Source: Flavobacterium luteolum
Lineage (GTDB): Bacteria; Bacteroidota; Bacteroidia; Flavobacteriales; Flavobacteriaceae
Assembly: GCF_027111275.1 (NCBI RefSeq)
Contig: NZ_CP114286.1
Coordinates: forward strand, 1,612,001-1,676,000
Direction of reading: 5' to 3'
DNA length: 64,000 bases
A program made the position numbers and the translations under genes. Under the pieces are notes generated by a model. The model had not been told where the DNA came from. It searched no databases and saw nothing but the letters and a program-made list of their open reading frames with translations. Positions 23,403-31,949 of the stretch are shown here, piece by piece (positions within the stretch are counted from its first letter, which is position 1; each line of letters opens with the position of its first letter).

Positions 23403-26267
23403 TTAACCTACAAGGTTGATGATTTTTCCAGGAACGATAATCACTTTATTTGGTGTTCTTCCGTCTAAGTGTTTTTGTGTTCTTTCGTCTTTCATTACGA
23501 TTTCTTCGATTTGTGCAGCGGTTAAATCCAAAGGCAATTCGATTGTGAAACGCATTTTTCCGTTGAAAGAAACTGGATATTCTTTGTTAGTCTCTACTAA
23601 ATGTTTTGCCTCAAAAGCTGGGAAAGCCACTTCTGAAATTGAAGTTGTATGTCCTAACTGTGCCCATAATTCTTCTGCAATGTGAGGAGCATACGGAGAA
23701 ACCAAAATTGCTAACGGTTCTAAAATCGCTCTAGAATGACAGTTTTGAGAAGACAATTCGTTTACACAAATCATAAACTGAGAAACTGAAGTGTTGAAAG
23801 AGAAATTCTCGATATCTTCTGCTACTTTTTTGATTGTTTTATGCAATGATTTTAAGTTGTCTTTTGTTGGTTCGTCGTTGTTTACAATTAAACCATTATC
23901 ATCAAAATACAATCTCCATAATTTTTTCAAGAAACCAAATACACCAGAAATCCCGGCAGTATTCCAAGGTTTTGCCTGCTCTAACGGGCCTAAGAACATT
24001 TCGTATAAACGTAATGTATCAGCACCGTATTCTGCGCAGATATCATCTGGAGTTACAACATTATAGTAGGATTTCGACATTTTTTCAACCTCGCGTCCTA
24101 CAATGTATTTTCCGTTTTCATCAAAAATAAATTCTGCTGTATTGAAATCTTCTCTCCAAGCTTTGAACTTTTCGATATTTAATTCATCCGAAGAATTTAC
24201 AAAATGAACGTCAACACGAATTGGCTGTACATTTTGACCTTCGATTTTATTTTTAGATACAAAAGTATTTGTTCCTTCTAATCTGTAAACATAAGCCGTC
24301 GTACCCAAAATCATTCCCTGATTGATCAGTTTTTTGAATGGTTCTTCGGTTGGAGCAAAACCTTTGTCTTTTAAGAATTTATTCCAAAAACGAGAATACA
24401 ACAAGTGACCTGTAGCGTGCTCACTTCCTCCAATGTATAAATCTACATTCTCCCAGTAAGCCAAAGCTTCCTTGCTTGCAAATTCATTTTCATTGTGCGC
24501 ATCCATATAACGCATCCAATACCATGAACTTCCCGCCCAACCCGGCATTGTATTCAATTCCAAAGGAAAAATCGAAACATTATCAACTAAATCAGTTGCA
24601 ACAACTTTATTTTGTTTTGTATCCCAAGCCCAAACTGCAGCGTTTCCTAATGGAGGCAAACCGTCTTCTGTTGGTAAATATTTCTCTACTTCTGGCAAAA
24701 TAATTGGCAAATGCTGTGTATCGATCATTTTAGGCAATCCGTTCACATAATAAACAGGGAACGGCTCTCCCCAATAACGCTGACGAGAGAAAACAGCATC
24801 ACGCAAACGATAATTGGTTTTACCTTTTCCTTGTCCAATTTCTTCTAACTTATAAATTGCTTTTGCTGTCGCGTCTTTATAATTTAATCCGTTTAAGAAA
24901 TCAGAAGCTGTGATTTCAACATTGTCTTTTGATCCGTAAGCTGCTTCAGAAATATCAACATTTGCGAAGATATTTTTGATTTCCTGCATTCCGTTCTGAC
25001 CTTTAAAGAAATTAGCAAAAGCATAATCTCTTTCGTCTCCGCAAGGAACCGCCATTACAGCACCAGTTCCGTAACCTGCCAAAACATAATCACCAATCCA
25101 AACTGGAATAGCTTCTTTTGTAAAAGGATGTTCAGCATAAGCTCCAGTGAAAACTCCTGAAATGGTTTTTACATCGGCCATACGCTCACGCTCCGAACGT
25201 TTTGCTGTTTTTTCGATATACGCTTCAACTGCTTCTTTTTGTTCTGGAGTTGTAATTTTAGCAACCAAATCATGTTCTGGTGCCAAAGTCATAAAAGTAA
25301 CTCCGAAAATTGTATCAGGACGCGTAGTAAAAACTTCGATTACCTCATCATGATTTTTCACATTAAAAGTTACCAAAGCTCCAACCGATTTCCCGATCCA
25401 GTTTCTTTGAGACTCTTTGATTGACTCACTCCAATCGATATCATTTAGACCCTGAAGCAAGCGTTCGGCATAAGCAGAAATTCGCATACTCCATTGTGTC
25501 ATTTTTTTTCTTATAACAGGAAAGCCTCCACGTTCTGAAACTCCGTTTACAATTTCGTCATTTGCCAAAACAGTTCCTAAGCCTGGACACCAGTTTACTT
25601 CGGTTTCTGCCAAATACGTCATTCTGTATTGCAACAAGATTTTCTCTTTTTGTTCTTCAGAATAAGAGTTCCATTCATCAGCAGTAAAAATCGCAACATT
25701 ATCGTCGCAAACTGCTTCAACCAATGCATTTCCACTTTCTTCAAAAACAATTACAAGCTCCGAAATATCAAATGCTTTTCCTTGTTTTCTGCAATACCAA
25801 GAATTGAACAATTGGATAAAAATCCATTGTGTATGCTTGTAATAATCAGGATTTGATGTACGCACTTCACGAGCCCAATCAAATGAGAATCCGATTTTGT
25901 CTAATTGTTTTCTGTAACCCGCAATTTGTTTTCCTTCTTTGTCTACTCCACCATCAATATTTACGCGCGTTGTATCTTCAGGACGTTGTCCTGTCTGAAT
26001 CGCATATTGTTCTGCTGGCAATCCGAAACTATCGTATCCCATTGGATGCAAAACATTGAAACCTTGATGTCTCTTGAAACGAGAATACACATCTGAAGCT
26101 ATATAACCCAGCGGGTGCCCAACATGCAGTCCTGCTCCAGATGGATAAGGAAACATATCGAGAACATAATGTTTCGGCTTTTCAGAGTTATTCTTTGCTG
26201 CAAAAGTTTGATTTTCTGCCCAATATTTTTGCCATTTGGCTTCAATTTCGTTTGGATTGTACTTCAT
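23403..26267 (-). CDS. leuS: Leucyl-tRNA synthetase
   Basis: Class Ia synthetase that charges tRNA-Leu; 954 residues, longer than the roughly 860 of E. coli. The HIGH motif is HVGH (48-51, in GAGLHVGHPLGY), and KMSKS is exact (729-733). The editing domain (about 270-480) contains TTRPDTIFGVTFM and the GTGAVMAVPCGDERD segment. The extra length comes mainly from an insertion after RKQGKAFDISELV (about 165-220), before WCPGLGTVLANDE, which I believe is usual in Bacteroidota. The C-terminal anticodon-binding part ends PNKVIIVPGKIINLVG. Single gene; an octamer array lies at its start. Confidence 0.98.
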   Translation of the reverse strand: MKYNPNEIEAKWQKYWAENQTFAAKNNSEKPKHYVLDMFPYPSGAGLHVGHPLGYIASDVYSRFKRHQGFNVLHPMGYDSFGLPAEQYAIQTGQRPEDTTRVNIDGGVDKEGKQIAGYRKQLDKIGFSFDWAREVRTSNPDYYKHTQWIFIQLFNSWYCRKQGKAFDISELVIVFEESGNALVEAVCDDNVAIFTADEWNSYSEEQKEKILLQYRMTYLAETEVNWCPGLGTVLANDEIVNGVSERGGFPVIRKKMTQWSMRISAYAERLLQGLNDIDWSESIKESQRNWIGKSVGALVTFNVKNHDEVIEVFTTRPDTIFGVTFMTLAPEHDLVAKITTPEQKEAVEAYIEKTAKRSERERMADVKTISGVFTGAYAEHPFTKEAIPVWIGDYVLAGYGTGAVMAVPCGDERDYAFANFFKGQNGMQEIKNIFANVDISEAAYGSKDNVEITASDFLNGLNYKDATAKAIYKLEEIGQGKGKTNYRLRDAVFSRQRYWGEPFPVYYVNGLPKMIDTQHLPIILPEVEKYLPTEDGLPPLGNAAVWAWDTKQNKVVATDLVDNVSIFPLELNTMPGWAGSSWYWMRYMDAHNENEFASKEALAYWENVDLYIGGSEHATGHLLYSRFWNKFLKDKGFAPTEEPFKKLINQGMILGTTAYVYRLEGTNTFVSKNKIEGQNVQPIRVDVHFVNSSDELNIEKFKAWREDFNTAEFIFDENGKYIVGREVEKMSKSYYNVVTPDDICAEYGADTLRLYEMFLGPLEQAKPWNTAGISGVFGFLKKLWRLYFDDNGLIVNNDEPTKDNLKSLHKTIKKVAEDIENFSFNTSVSQFMICVNELSSQNCHSRAILEPLAILVSPYAPHIAEELWAQLGHTTSISEVAFPAFEAKHLVETNKEYPVSFNGKMRFTIELPLDLTAAQIEEIVMKDERTQKHLDGRTPNKVIIVPGKIINLVG

Positions 26268-26306
26268 TTCTAAGTGACTAAGATTCTAAGTTACTAAGGT
26301 TCTAAG
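26268..26306. repeat. Tandem CTAAG octamer array, copy 1
   Basis: TTCTAAG, TGACTAAG, ATTCTAAG, TTACTAAG and GTTCTAAG follow one another in 8-nt steps directly upstream of leuS. A similar array is at 30260-30291. Confidence 0.7.
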
Positions 26307-26393
26307 CTTTTCACTAAATTAATTAAGCCGCAAATTTACATTTATTGCGGATTGTAGCAAAGCTATTTCACTGACAAACAAATAAAATAACAA

Positions 26394-26474
26394 AATACTT
26401 ATTTTTAATTACGTAAAAATACTTATGTTTGCATTTTAATACTTAGAAAATATATTGCGGAGACAGAATACTTT
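26394..26474 (+). promoter_or_regulatory. Promoter and candidate operator of the ModE-like gene
   Basis: AATACTTA recurs at 26394, 26418 and 26438, with AATACTTT at 26467. TATTTTTA (26400-26407) faces TAAAAATA (26414-26421). An exact -7 box TATGTTTG lies at 26424-26431, so the repeats surround the start of transcription, as for an autoregulated gene. Confidence 0.5.
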
Positions 26475-26517
26475 TATCAGAAAAGAATTATTTTTGAATA
26501 GCATTTAAAAAATCAAA

Positions 26518-26865
26518 ATGGCTGACAGTAAAAAATATAGCGTCGAAGTTCGTGTTTGGATTGAAGAAGCTGAAGGCGCTTTTCTTGGAATAGGAAAAAT
26601 CTGGTTATTGGAAAACATCCAAAAAACAGGTTCGATTACCAATGCCGCAAAAGAAATGAAAATGGCGTATCGTCAGGCTTGGCAACTAGTTGAAGAAATG
26701 AATCAGCGTGCTGAAAGTCCGTTAGTTGAAAAACTTCTTGGAGGAAAAGGTGGCGGCGGAGCACGATTAACCGAAGCAGGAGAAAGAGCTATCACTGTTT
26801 TTTATGAAGTTGAAAAACGTATTAAAGAGTTTGCTCAAAAAGAAACTCAAAATTTGAAGTTTTAA
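26518..26865 (+). CDS. ModE N-terminal-domain-like winged-helix regulator
   Basis: A 115-residue stand-alone winged helix-turn-helix closely resembling the DNA-binding half of the molybdate regulator ModE: KIWLLENIQKTGSITNAAKE, MAYRQAWQLVEEMN, and the diagnostic glycine-rich wing GGKGGGGARLTEAG. The C-terminal molybdate-binding (MOP) domains of full ModE are missing, so ligand sensing, if any, must happen differently. It precedes a TonB receptor and a lipoprotein with a molybdopterin-binding fold on the same strand. ATACTnA-type sites occur before both this gene and the receptor. Regulation of the receptor is inferred from position and these sites. Confidence 0.93.
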   Translation: MADSKKYSVEVRVWIEEAEGAFLGIGKIWLLENIQKTGSITNAAKEMKMAYRQAWQLVEEMNQRAESPLVEKLLGGKGGGGARLTEAGERAITVFYEVEKRIKEFAQKETQNLKF

Positions 26866-26872
26866 AAATATA

Positions 26873-27017
26873 TTTAAACACATAGAAACATAGCTTTAGC
26901 AATCGTAAAAAGGCGTTTCACTTAATTTAAATACACATAGCAAATCTATGTTTTAGAAACTAGTTTCTTTTTCATAATCCTTTTTAGAGTGAAAATCTAT
27001 GTTCCTATGTGTTTAAA
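26873..27017. repeat. Inverted repeat between the ModE-like gene and the TonB receptor
   Basis: TTTAAACACATAG..ACATAG (26873-26893) faces its inverted copy at 26997-27017 with one mismatch in 21. Inside is a small CATAG/CTATG hairpin near 26937-26951. It could be a terminator-like or mobile intergenic repeat. Confidence 0.65.
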
Positions 27018-27054
27018 AAAATAAACATTTAAACCAAAACCTTTTTTTTAACCA

Positions 27055-27080
27055 TCAGTATTCATTTTAAAACATACTGA
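27055..27080. promoter_or_regulatory. Candidate operator for the TonB receptor
   Basis: TCAGTAT (27055-27061) and ATACTGA (27074-27080) form a perfect inverted repeat with a 12-nt spacer, ending 18 nt before the receptor ATG. The half-site resembles the ATACTTA words at the ModE-like promoter. Confidence 0.45.
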
Positions 27081-27098
27081 ATTTAACAGCCAAAAACC

Positions 27099-29654
27099 AT
27101 GAACCAAAAACTGTATTTATTCTTTGTTTTTATAAGCCTGAAAAGTTTTTCTCAAATACAAAATTCGAAAACCCGAGATAGCATAAAAAAAGAAGAACTA
27201 AATGAGATTGTCATTACAGCTTCTCGCCGTTCCGAAAAATTAATGCATTCTCCTATAAGTATTGAACAGTTAAAATCGGCGGAAGCCAAAGTTATGGGAT
27301 CGCCGAGTATTTATGAAGCACTAGAAAATGTAAAAGGCGTTCAGATTATTACGCCAAGTTTGGGTTTTAAAGTTATAAATACGAGAGGTTTTGCCAACTC
27401 TACCAATGTACGATTTGCGCAATTGGTAGACGGAATCGATAATCAGGCGCCACATTTGGGCGCTCCAATTGCAAACGCTTTGGGCGCAAATGATCTCGAT
27501 ATTGATAAAATCGAAATTATTCCGGGAACAGCCGCCGCTTTGTACGGAATGAATGCGATTAACGGTTTAGCCAATATTCAGACCAAAAATCCTTTTGAAT
27601 ATCAAGGAATCGCCATTCAACAATTAACAGGAGTAAATCATGTCGGGAATATTGATCGGTTTTCACCGAAAGTATATTCTCAGTTTAATTTAAGAATTGC
27701 CAAAGCTTTCAATGAAAAATGGGCGTTTAAAATCAATGCATCAACTACAGGCGGAACAGACTGGGTTGCCGATGACAGAACTGATTTGGCTCCAAATGCC
27801 AATGCTTCAACCGGTTTGTTTGGCGCAGATAATCCAGCTTATGACGAAGTAAACGGTTACGGCAACGAATCGGCAAATCGAAAAACATTAAATTTAAATG
27901 GCAAAAATTATGTTGTTGCCAGAACGGGTTATCGAGAAACTGACATTTCTGACTACGAAATCAAAAATTACAAAGCCGATTTTGGATTGTATTTTCGACC
28001 AAAGAAAAATCACGAACTTTCTGTGACTTACAAAACAGCCTTAATCAATACTATTTACCAGCGTTCAAATAGATTTCGTTTAGATAATTATACTTTAAAT
28101 CAATTTTCTGCCGATTATCATACTCTTATTTTTCAGGTAAAAGCTTATGCAACAACCGAAAATACTGGCGATTCATACAACATGCGTTCTCTGGCAGAAA
28201 ATATGGATCGCGCTTTTAAATCGGATGATAAATGGTTTGCAGATTATAGTACAGCTTATAAAAATGCTGTCACTGGCGGAGCAAGCGTTGCCGACGCGCA
28301 CAGAATTGCCAGAACACAATCTGATTCAGGAAGATTTCTGCCTGGAACTGAAGCTTACGAACAAAAGAAAAACGAATTGATCGATATTAATAATTGGGAT
28401 ATTGGCGCTGCTCTGAGAGTAAAATCAACTTTGGTTCATGGCGAAGGATTGATTAATTGGGACAAAGCTTTTGTTTCTTTTTTCGAAAAAATTGATGCGA
28501 AACTTTTAAGCGGTGTCGATTACAGAAATTATATTATTGTTCCCGATGGAAATTATTTCATCAATCCAGTTCATGCTGACGAAAATCTGACGTATCAAAA
28601 AACTGGCGCTTTCACACAAGTGACAAAAGATTTTTTCTCAGATAAATTAAGATTGGGTGCAACTGTCAGAATGGATAAAGCAGATTATTTTGATGCGAAA
28701 TTTACGCCTCAGTTCACAGCTGTTTATTCTCCAAAAGAAACCATCAATTTTAGAGCTTCTTACCAAAACGGTTATCGTTTTCCGAGTATTTTCGAAGGAT
28801 TTTCTAATGTAAATTCAGGCGGTGTAAAACGTGTTGGCGGATTACGAATTATGTCTGACGGAATTTTCGAAAACTCTTATACCAAAGCTTCAATTGATAA
28901 ATTTCAAGCGCAAGTAAATACCGATGTGAATACAAATGGCTTGACTCAAGCGCAAGCCATCGAAAAAAATAAAAATACGATTCAGAAAAATCCGTACACG
29001 TATTTAGAACCTGAATTTGTAAAATCGTTTGAAGTTGGCTTTAGAGGAATTGCACTAAACAGAAATCTTTTTATTGATGCCGATTTCTATTACAACTCAT
29101 ATAAAAACTTCATCGCGCAAGTTGAAGCGAGTATCCCCAACACGACAGATCCAAATATGATTCCGACTGCTTTATATTCTAAAAACACTCAAAATCGCTA
29201 CAGGCTTTGGACCAATTCTAAAAGTAAAATTTACAATTATGGAGGAAGTTTAGGTTTGAAATATCGCTTTGATAATACTTTTAGTGCTCTGACAAATTTA
29301 ACTTATACCAAATTGGATAGAACTGATGATAAAGATGGTTTGGAAGATGGTTTCAATACTCCAGAATTTAATGTGAATGGAACTCTAATTGCTCAAAATA
29401 TTTGGAAAAGCCTAGGTGCGAGTGTTACGGCACGTTATCAAAACAACTTTGATTATGTTTCTTTCTTGGTCAGCGGAACTGTTCCTGCATATTGGTCAAT
29501 GGATGCGCAAGTAAATTATGCTTTCAAAAAAGGCATTTCGGCAAAATTAGGAGGAACAAATATTCTCAATAAACCTTATACTTCAATTCTCGGTGGACCA
29601 TCAATTGGCGGATTGTATTATTTGTCATTAATTTGGGAAACCAGTAAAATTTAA
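27099..29654 (+). CDS. TonB-dependent receptor in the ModE-like gene cluster
   Basis: An 851-residue outer-membrane receptor without an N-terminal carboxypeptidase-like domain. Signal peptide to about 19 (SLKSFSQ); TonB-box-like LNEIVITASRR near 33-43; plug domain about 50-165 with VKGVQIITPS, VINTRGFANS, QLVDGIDNQAP and IEIIPGTAAALYGMNA. The barrel ends with aromatic-rich strands (YYLSLIWETSKI). It takes up a scarce ligand using energy from TonB-ExbBD. The context (a ModE-like regulator before it, a molybdopterin-fold lipoprotein 12 bases after it) makes a molybdenum or tungsten compound a testable guess; siderophore- or vitamin-type ligands are not excluded. Confidence 0.94.
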   Translation: MNQKLYLFFVFISLKSFSQIQNSKTRDSIKKEELNEIVITASRRSEKLMHSPISIEQLKSAEAKVMGSPSIYEALENVKGVQIITPSLGFKVINTRGFANSTNVRFAQLVDGIDNQAPHLGAPIANALGANDLDIDKIEIIPGTAAALYGMNAINGLANIQTKNPFEYQGIAIQQLTGVNHVGNIDRFSPKVYSQFNLRIAKAFNEKWAFKINASTTGGTDWVADDRTDLAPNANASTGLFGADNPAYDEVNGYGNESANRKTLNLNGKNYVVARTGYRETDISDYEIKNYKADFGLYFRPKKNHELSVTYKTALINTIYQRSNRFRLDNYTLNQFSADYHTLIFQVKAYATTENTGDSYNMRSLAENMDRAFKSDDKWFADYSTAYKNAVTGGASVADAHRIARTQSDSGRFLPGTEAYEQKKNELIDINNWDIGAALRVKSTLVHGEGLINWDKAFVSFFEKIDAKLLSGVDYRNYIIVPDGNYFINPVHADENLTYQKTGAFTQVTKDFFSDKLRLGATVRMDKADYFDAKFTPQFTAVYSPKETINFRASYQNGYRFPSIFEGFSNVNSGGVKRVGGLRIMSDGIFENSYTKASIDKFQAQVNTDVNTNGLTQAQAIEKNKNTIQKNPYTYLEPEFVKSFEVGFRGIALNRNLFIDADFYYNSYKNFIAQVEASIPNTTDPNMIPTALYSKNTQNRYRLWTNSKSKIYNYGGSLGLKYRFDNTFSALTNLTYTKLDRTDDKDGLEDGFNTPEFNVNGTLIAQNIWKSLGASVTARYQNNFDYVSFLVSGTVPAYWSMDAQVNYAFKKGISAKLGGTNILNKPYTSILGGPSIGGLYYLSLIWETSKI

Positions 29655-29666
29655 ACTATAAATTCT

Positions 29667-30257
29667 ATGAAAACTAAAAATTACATTCTCGTTCTTTTAA
29701 TTGCATTTTCATGCTCTATGTGCAATTCTTCAAAAAAAGAAGAAAAAAATTCAACTGAAAAAACTTCTGAAACCAAAGAACACGAACACGCAACTCTTTC
29801 TTCGGAAGACAGTTTAAAGCTAGCCAATCATACCATTGAAGTAAAAGGCGATGTTGAGTTTCCTCTACAATTAACTGTTGATTCTTTAAAGAAAATGAAA
29901 GTTGCAACAATTAATAATTTCAAAATTTTAGGTAAAAATGGAGAAGTAAAACGAGAAGTAAAAACCTGCAAAGGCGTTTTACTGAGAGACATTTTAGAAA
30001 AGGCCAAAATCAAACAGGAAGATCATAAAGACCGTAACTTTTACATTGTAGAAAGAGCTTCAGATAATTACAGAGCAACTTACTCATGGGCAGAACTTTT
30101 CAACAATCCTACGGGAGATAATGCCTATATTCTTTTTGAAGAAAATGGAAAACCAATTAAAAATGGAGAGATGATTGCAATTTGCAAAAATGATGTTCGA
30201 ACTGGACCTCGACATGTTTATTGGCTAAAAAGCATTGAAGTTTATAAGGTTAAGTAA
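29667..30257 (+). CDS. Lipoprotein with molybdopterin-binding-like oxidoreductase fold
   Basis: A 196-residue lipoprotein: signal MKTKNYILVLLIAFS with probable lipid-bearing Cys16 (AFSC; Cys19 is an alternative), a Glu/Lys/Ser-rich tether to about 50, then one domain (about 55-196). The domain resembles the short form of the sulfite-oxidase molybdopterin-binding fold: PLQLTVDSLKKM, the CKGVLLRDIL segment, ASDNYRATYSWAEL, then GPRHVYWLKSIEVYKV. It lacks the size and the catalytic-cysteine environment of true Mo enzymes, so it may bind a ligand rather than catalyse. It is in one operon with the TonB receptor and is plausibly its surface or periplasmic partner. Confidence 0.88.
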   Translation: MKTKNYILVLLIAFSCSMCNSSKKEEKNSTEKTSETKEHEHATLSSEDSLKLANHTIEVKGDVEFPLQLTVDSLKKMKVATINNFKILGKNGEVKREVKTCKGVLLRDILEKAKIKQEDHKDRNFYIVERASDNYRATYSWAELFNNPTGDNAYILFEENGKPIKNGEMIAICKNDVRTGPRHVYWLKSIEVYKVK

Positions 30258-30259
30258 AG

Positions 30260-30291
30260 GTTCTGAGGTACTAAGATGCTAAGATTCTAAG
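30260..30291. repeat. Tandem CTAAG octamer array, copy 2
   Basis: GTTCTGAG, GTACTAAG, ATGCTAAG, ATTCTAAG in 8-nt steps, like 26268-26306. The gap 30258-30630 holds this array and two tandem repeat units but no gene. Confidence 0.65.
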
Positions 30292-30297
30292 TTTTTT

Positions 30298-30398
30298 GCC
30301 ACAGATTAAAAAGATTTACACAGATTTTAAAAAATCCTTTTAATCTTTTTAATCTGTGGCTATACTTTTTATTTGCGAACCTTGCGAAAAGCTTTGCG
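30298..30398. repeat. GCCACAGATT hairpin unit with CTTTGCG tail, tandem copy A
   Basis: GCCACAGATTAAAAAGATT faces AATCTTTTTAATCTGTGGC (hairpin 30298-30360), followed by a tail TATACTTTTTATTTG..GAACCTTGCG to 30398. Copy B at 30406-30507 repeats hairpin and tail. Confidence 0.8.
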
Positions 30399-30405
30399 TT
30401 TTTTT

Positions 30406-30507
30406 GCCACAGATTAAAAGGATTTATACAGATTTAAAAAAAATCATTTTAATCCTTCTAATCTGTGGCTATACTTTTTATTTGTGAACCTTGCGAAAAG
30501 CTTTGCG
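30406..30507. repeat. GCCACAGATT hairpin unit with CTTTGCG tail, tandem copy B
   Basis: Hairpin 30406-30469 plus the same tail to 30507; differs from copy A at scattered positions in the stem and in TTTGCG/TTTGTG of the tail. Confidence 0.8.
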
Positions 30508-30630
30508 TACTTTGCGGTTAAATAAAAACTTTGATTCAAGATTTAAATCGTACTTTTAAGTATAAAAGTTTGTTATTAACTTTAAATAAAGAAATTCTTT
30601 ATTATTTTTACCACATAATTTAAGCAAACT

Positions 30631-31506
30631 ATGAGTTCTAACTTTGATAAATTTCAAAAACGCAGGTTAATTTCCTCTTATTTTTCGGTAGTTTTAAGTG
30701 TATTCTTGGTATTATTCCTTTTGGGTGTACTAGGATTATTCATTATTAATTCGAAACAGTTGGCAGACGATTTTAAAGAAAAAATCGCCATGACCGTTTT
30801 CTTCAAAAATGAAGCTAATGACAGTATTATCAAAGCATTCAACACTGAACTTAAAAGAGCGCCTTTTGCTAAATCTTTTGTTTATGTATCGAAAGAAAAA
30901 GCAGCAAAAGAACACACTGATATTATCGGAGAAGACTTTTTAACCTTTTTAGGAGAAAATCCGTTATTGAATTCATACGACATTCACTTAAAAGCAGATT
31001 ATGTAGAAAGAGACAGTATCGTTAAGATTGAAAGTAACTTTCGCAAAAATGCTATGATTTCAGATATTGTTTACGACAAACAATTGGTAAATCTTGTAAA
31101 TGACAACATCAGAAAAGTAAGTATGTGGATTTTGATTATTAGTGGTTTCTTGACAGTAATTGCAGTTTTATTAATCAATAGTTCATTGCGTTTGTCTATA
31201 CATTCAAATCGTTTTATTATCAAAACTATGCAGATGGTTGGAGCTACAAAAGCATTTATCCGTAAGCCGTTTGTAATGCGAAGCGTAAAACTTGGAATGC
31301 TTGGAGCTGGTTTAGCCATTATTGCTTTAATCGCGCTTTTATTATATGTAGACACTAATTTCCCTGGTTTAGGAATTCTAGAAGACAAAGCTTTAACTGG
31401 TTTAGTTTTAGTTGCTGTTTTCGGATTAGGAGTTCTAATTACCTGGGTAAGCACACATTTTGCAACACAGCGTTTCTTGAATTTAAGAACTGACGATCTT
31501 TATTAA
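30631..31506 (+). CDS. ftsX: Cell division protein FtsX
   Basis: A 291-residue permease-like subunit of the FtsEX complex, which controls peptidoglycan hydrolases at the septum. First membrane helix at about 20-45 (VVLSVFLVLFLLGVLGLF), a periplasmic domain to about 165 (MTVFFKNEANDSIIKAF, SKEKAAKEH), then three more helices (about 165-185, 220-245, 255-280). The FtsX-type cytoplasmic loop HSNRFIIKTMQMVGATKAF precedes the third helix. The family normally works with the ATPase FtsE, which is not in this window. It leads the ftsX-DUF3098-uppP-truB group of cell-envelope and translation genes. Confidence 0.96.
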   Translation: MSSNFDKFQKRRLISSYFSVVLSVFLVLFLLGVLGLFIINSKQLADDFKEKIAMTVFFKNEANDSIIKAFNTELKRAPFAKSFVYVSKEKAAKEHTDIIGEDFLTFLGENPLLNSYDIHLKADYVERDSIVKIESNFRKNAMISDIVYDKQLVNLVNDNIRKVSMWILIISGFLTVIAVLLINSSLRLSIHSNRFIIKTMQMVGATKAFIRKPFVMRSVKLGMLGAGLAIIALIALLLYVDTNFPGLGILEDKALTGLVLVAVFGLGVLITWVSTHFATQRFLNLRTDDLY

Positions 31507-31613
31507 TTTTTGATTTTAGATTGCAGACTTTAAATTTTAGATTACAATGCCTTCGCTTTTGCTCAGGCTACAAATAAACAAACTCAGCTTTGCTGGTTTA
31601 ACAAAAGACAAAT

Positions 31614-31868
31614 ATGAAAAACAATAATAAAGAAGAACAACAAGTTCGAAAACAGGAATTCCTTTTTGACAGCATCAATTATAAGATTTTATTGATTGGT
31701 ATTGCTGTAATTGCACTCGGATTTATTTTAATGTCTGGTGGAGGAAGTAAAGATCCAAATGTTTTTAACGAAGAAATTTTTAATTTTAGACGTATTCGTT
31801 TAGCACCGACAACTGTTTTAATCGGTTTTGGAATCACGATTTATTCTATATTCAAAAAATCTAAATAG
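31614..31868 (+). CDS. DUF3098 small membrane protein
   Basis: An 84-residue protein with two predicted membrane helices (about 22-41 and 60-79) joined by a short loop containing LMSGGGSKDPNVFNEEIF and the RRIRLAPTTVLIGFG segment, both typical for DUF3098. The N-terminus is cytoplasmic and charged (KNNNKEEQQVRKQEFLF). The function is unknown. It sits between ftsX and uppP, an arrangement I believe is conserved across Bacteroidota, so a link to envelope assembly or division is likely. Confidence 0.93.
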   Translation: MKNNNKEEQQVRKQEFLFDSINYKILLIGIAVIALGFILMSGGGSKDPNVFNEEIFNFRRIRLAPTTVLIGFGITIYSIFKKSK

Positions 31869-31949
31869 AAAACTTCTTAAAACATATTAGATTGTAGAAT
31901 AATCTTTTTAAAAATCTAAGAATCCTAATTGATATAAAAATCAAATTAA

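Noticed and set aside
25629..26096. Plus-strand frames of 61-76 codons within leuS
   Set aside because: Antisense to conserved LeuRS sequence, including the region around the HIGH motif.
26268..26306. CRISPR or VNTR array from the CTAAG octamers
   Set aside because: Units are 8 nt with no spacers; better described as a word array.
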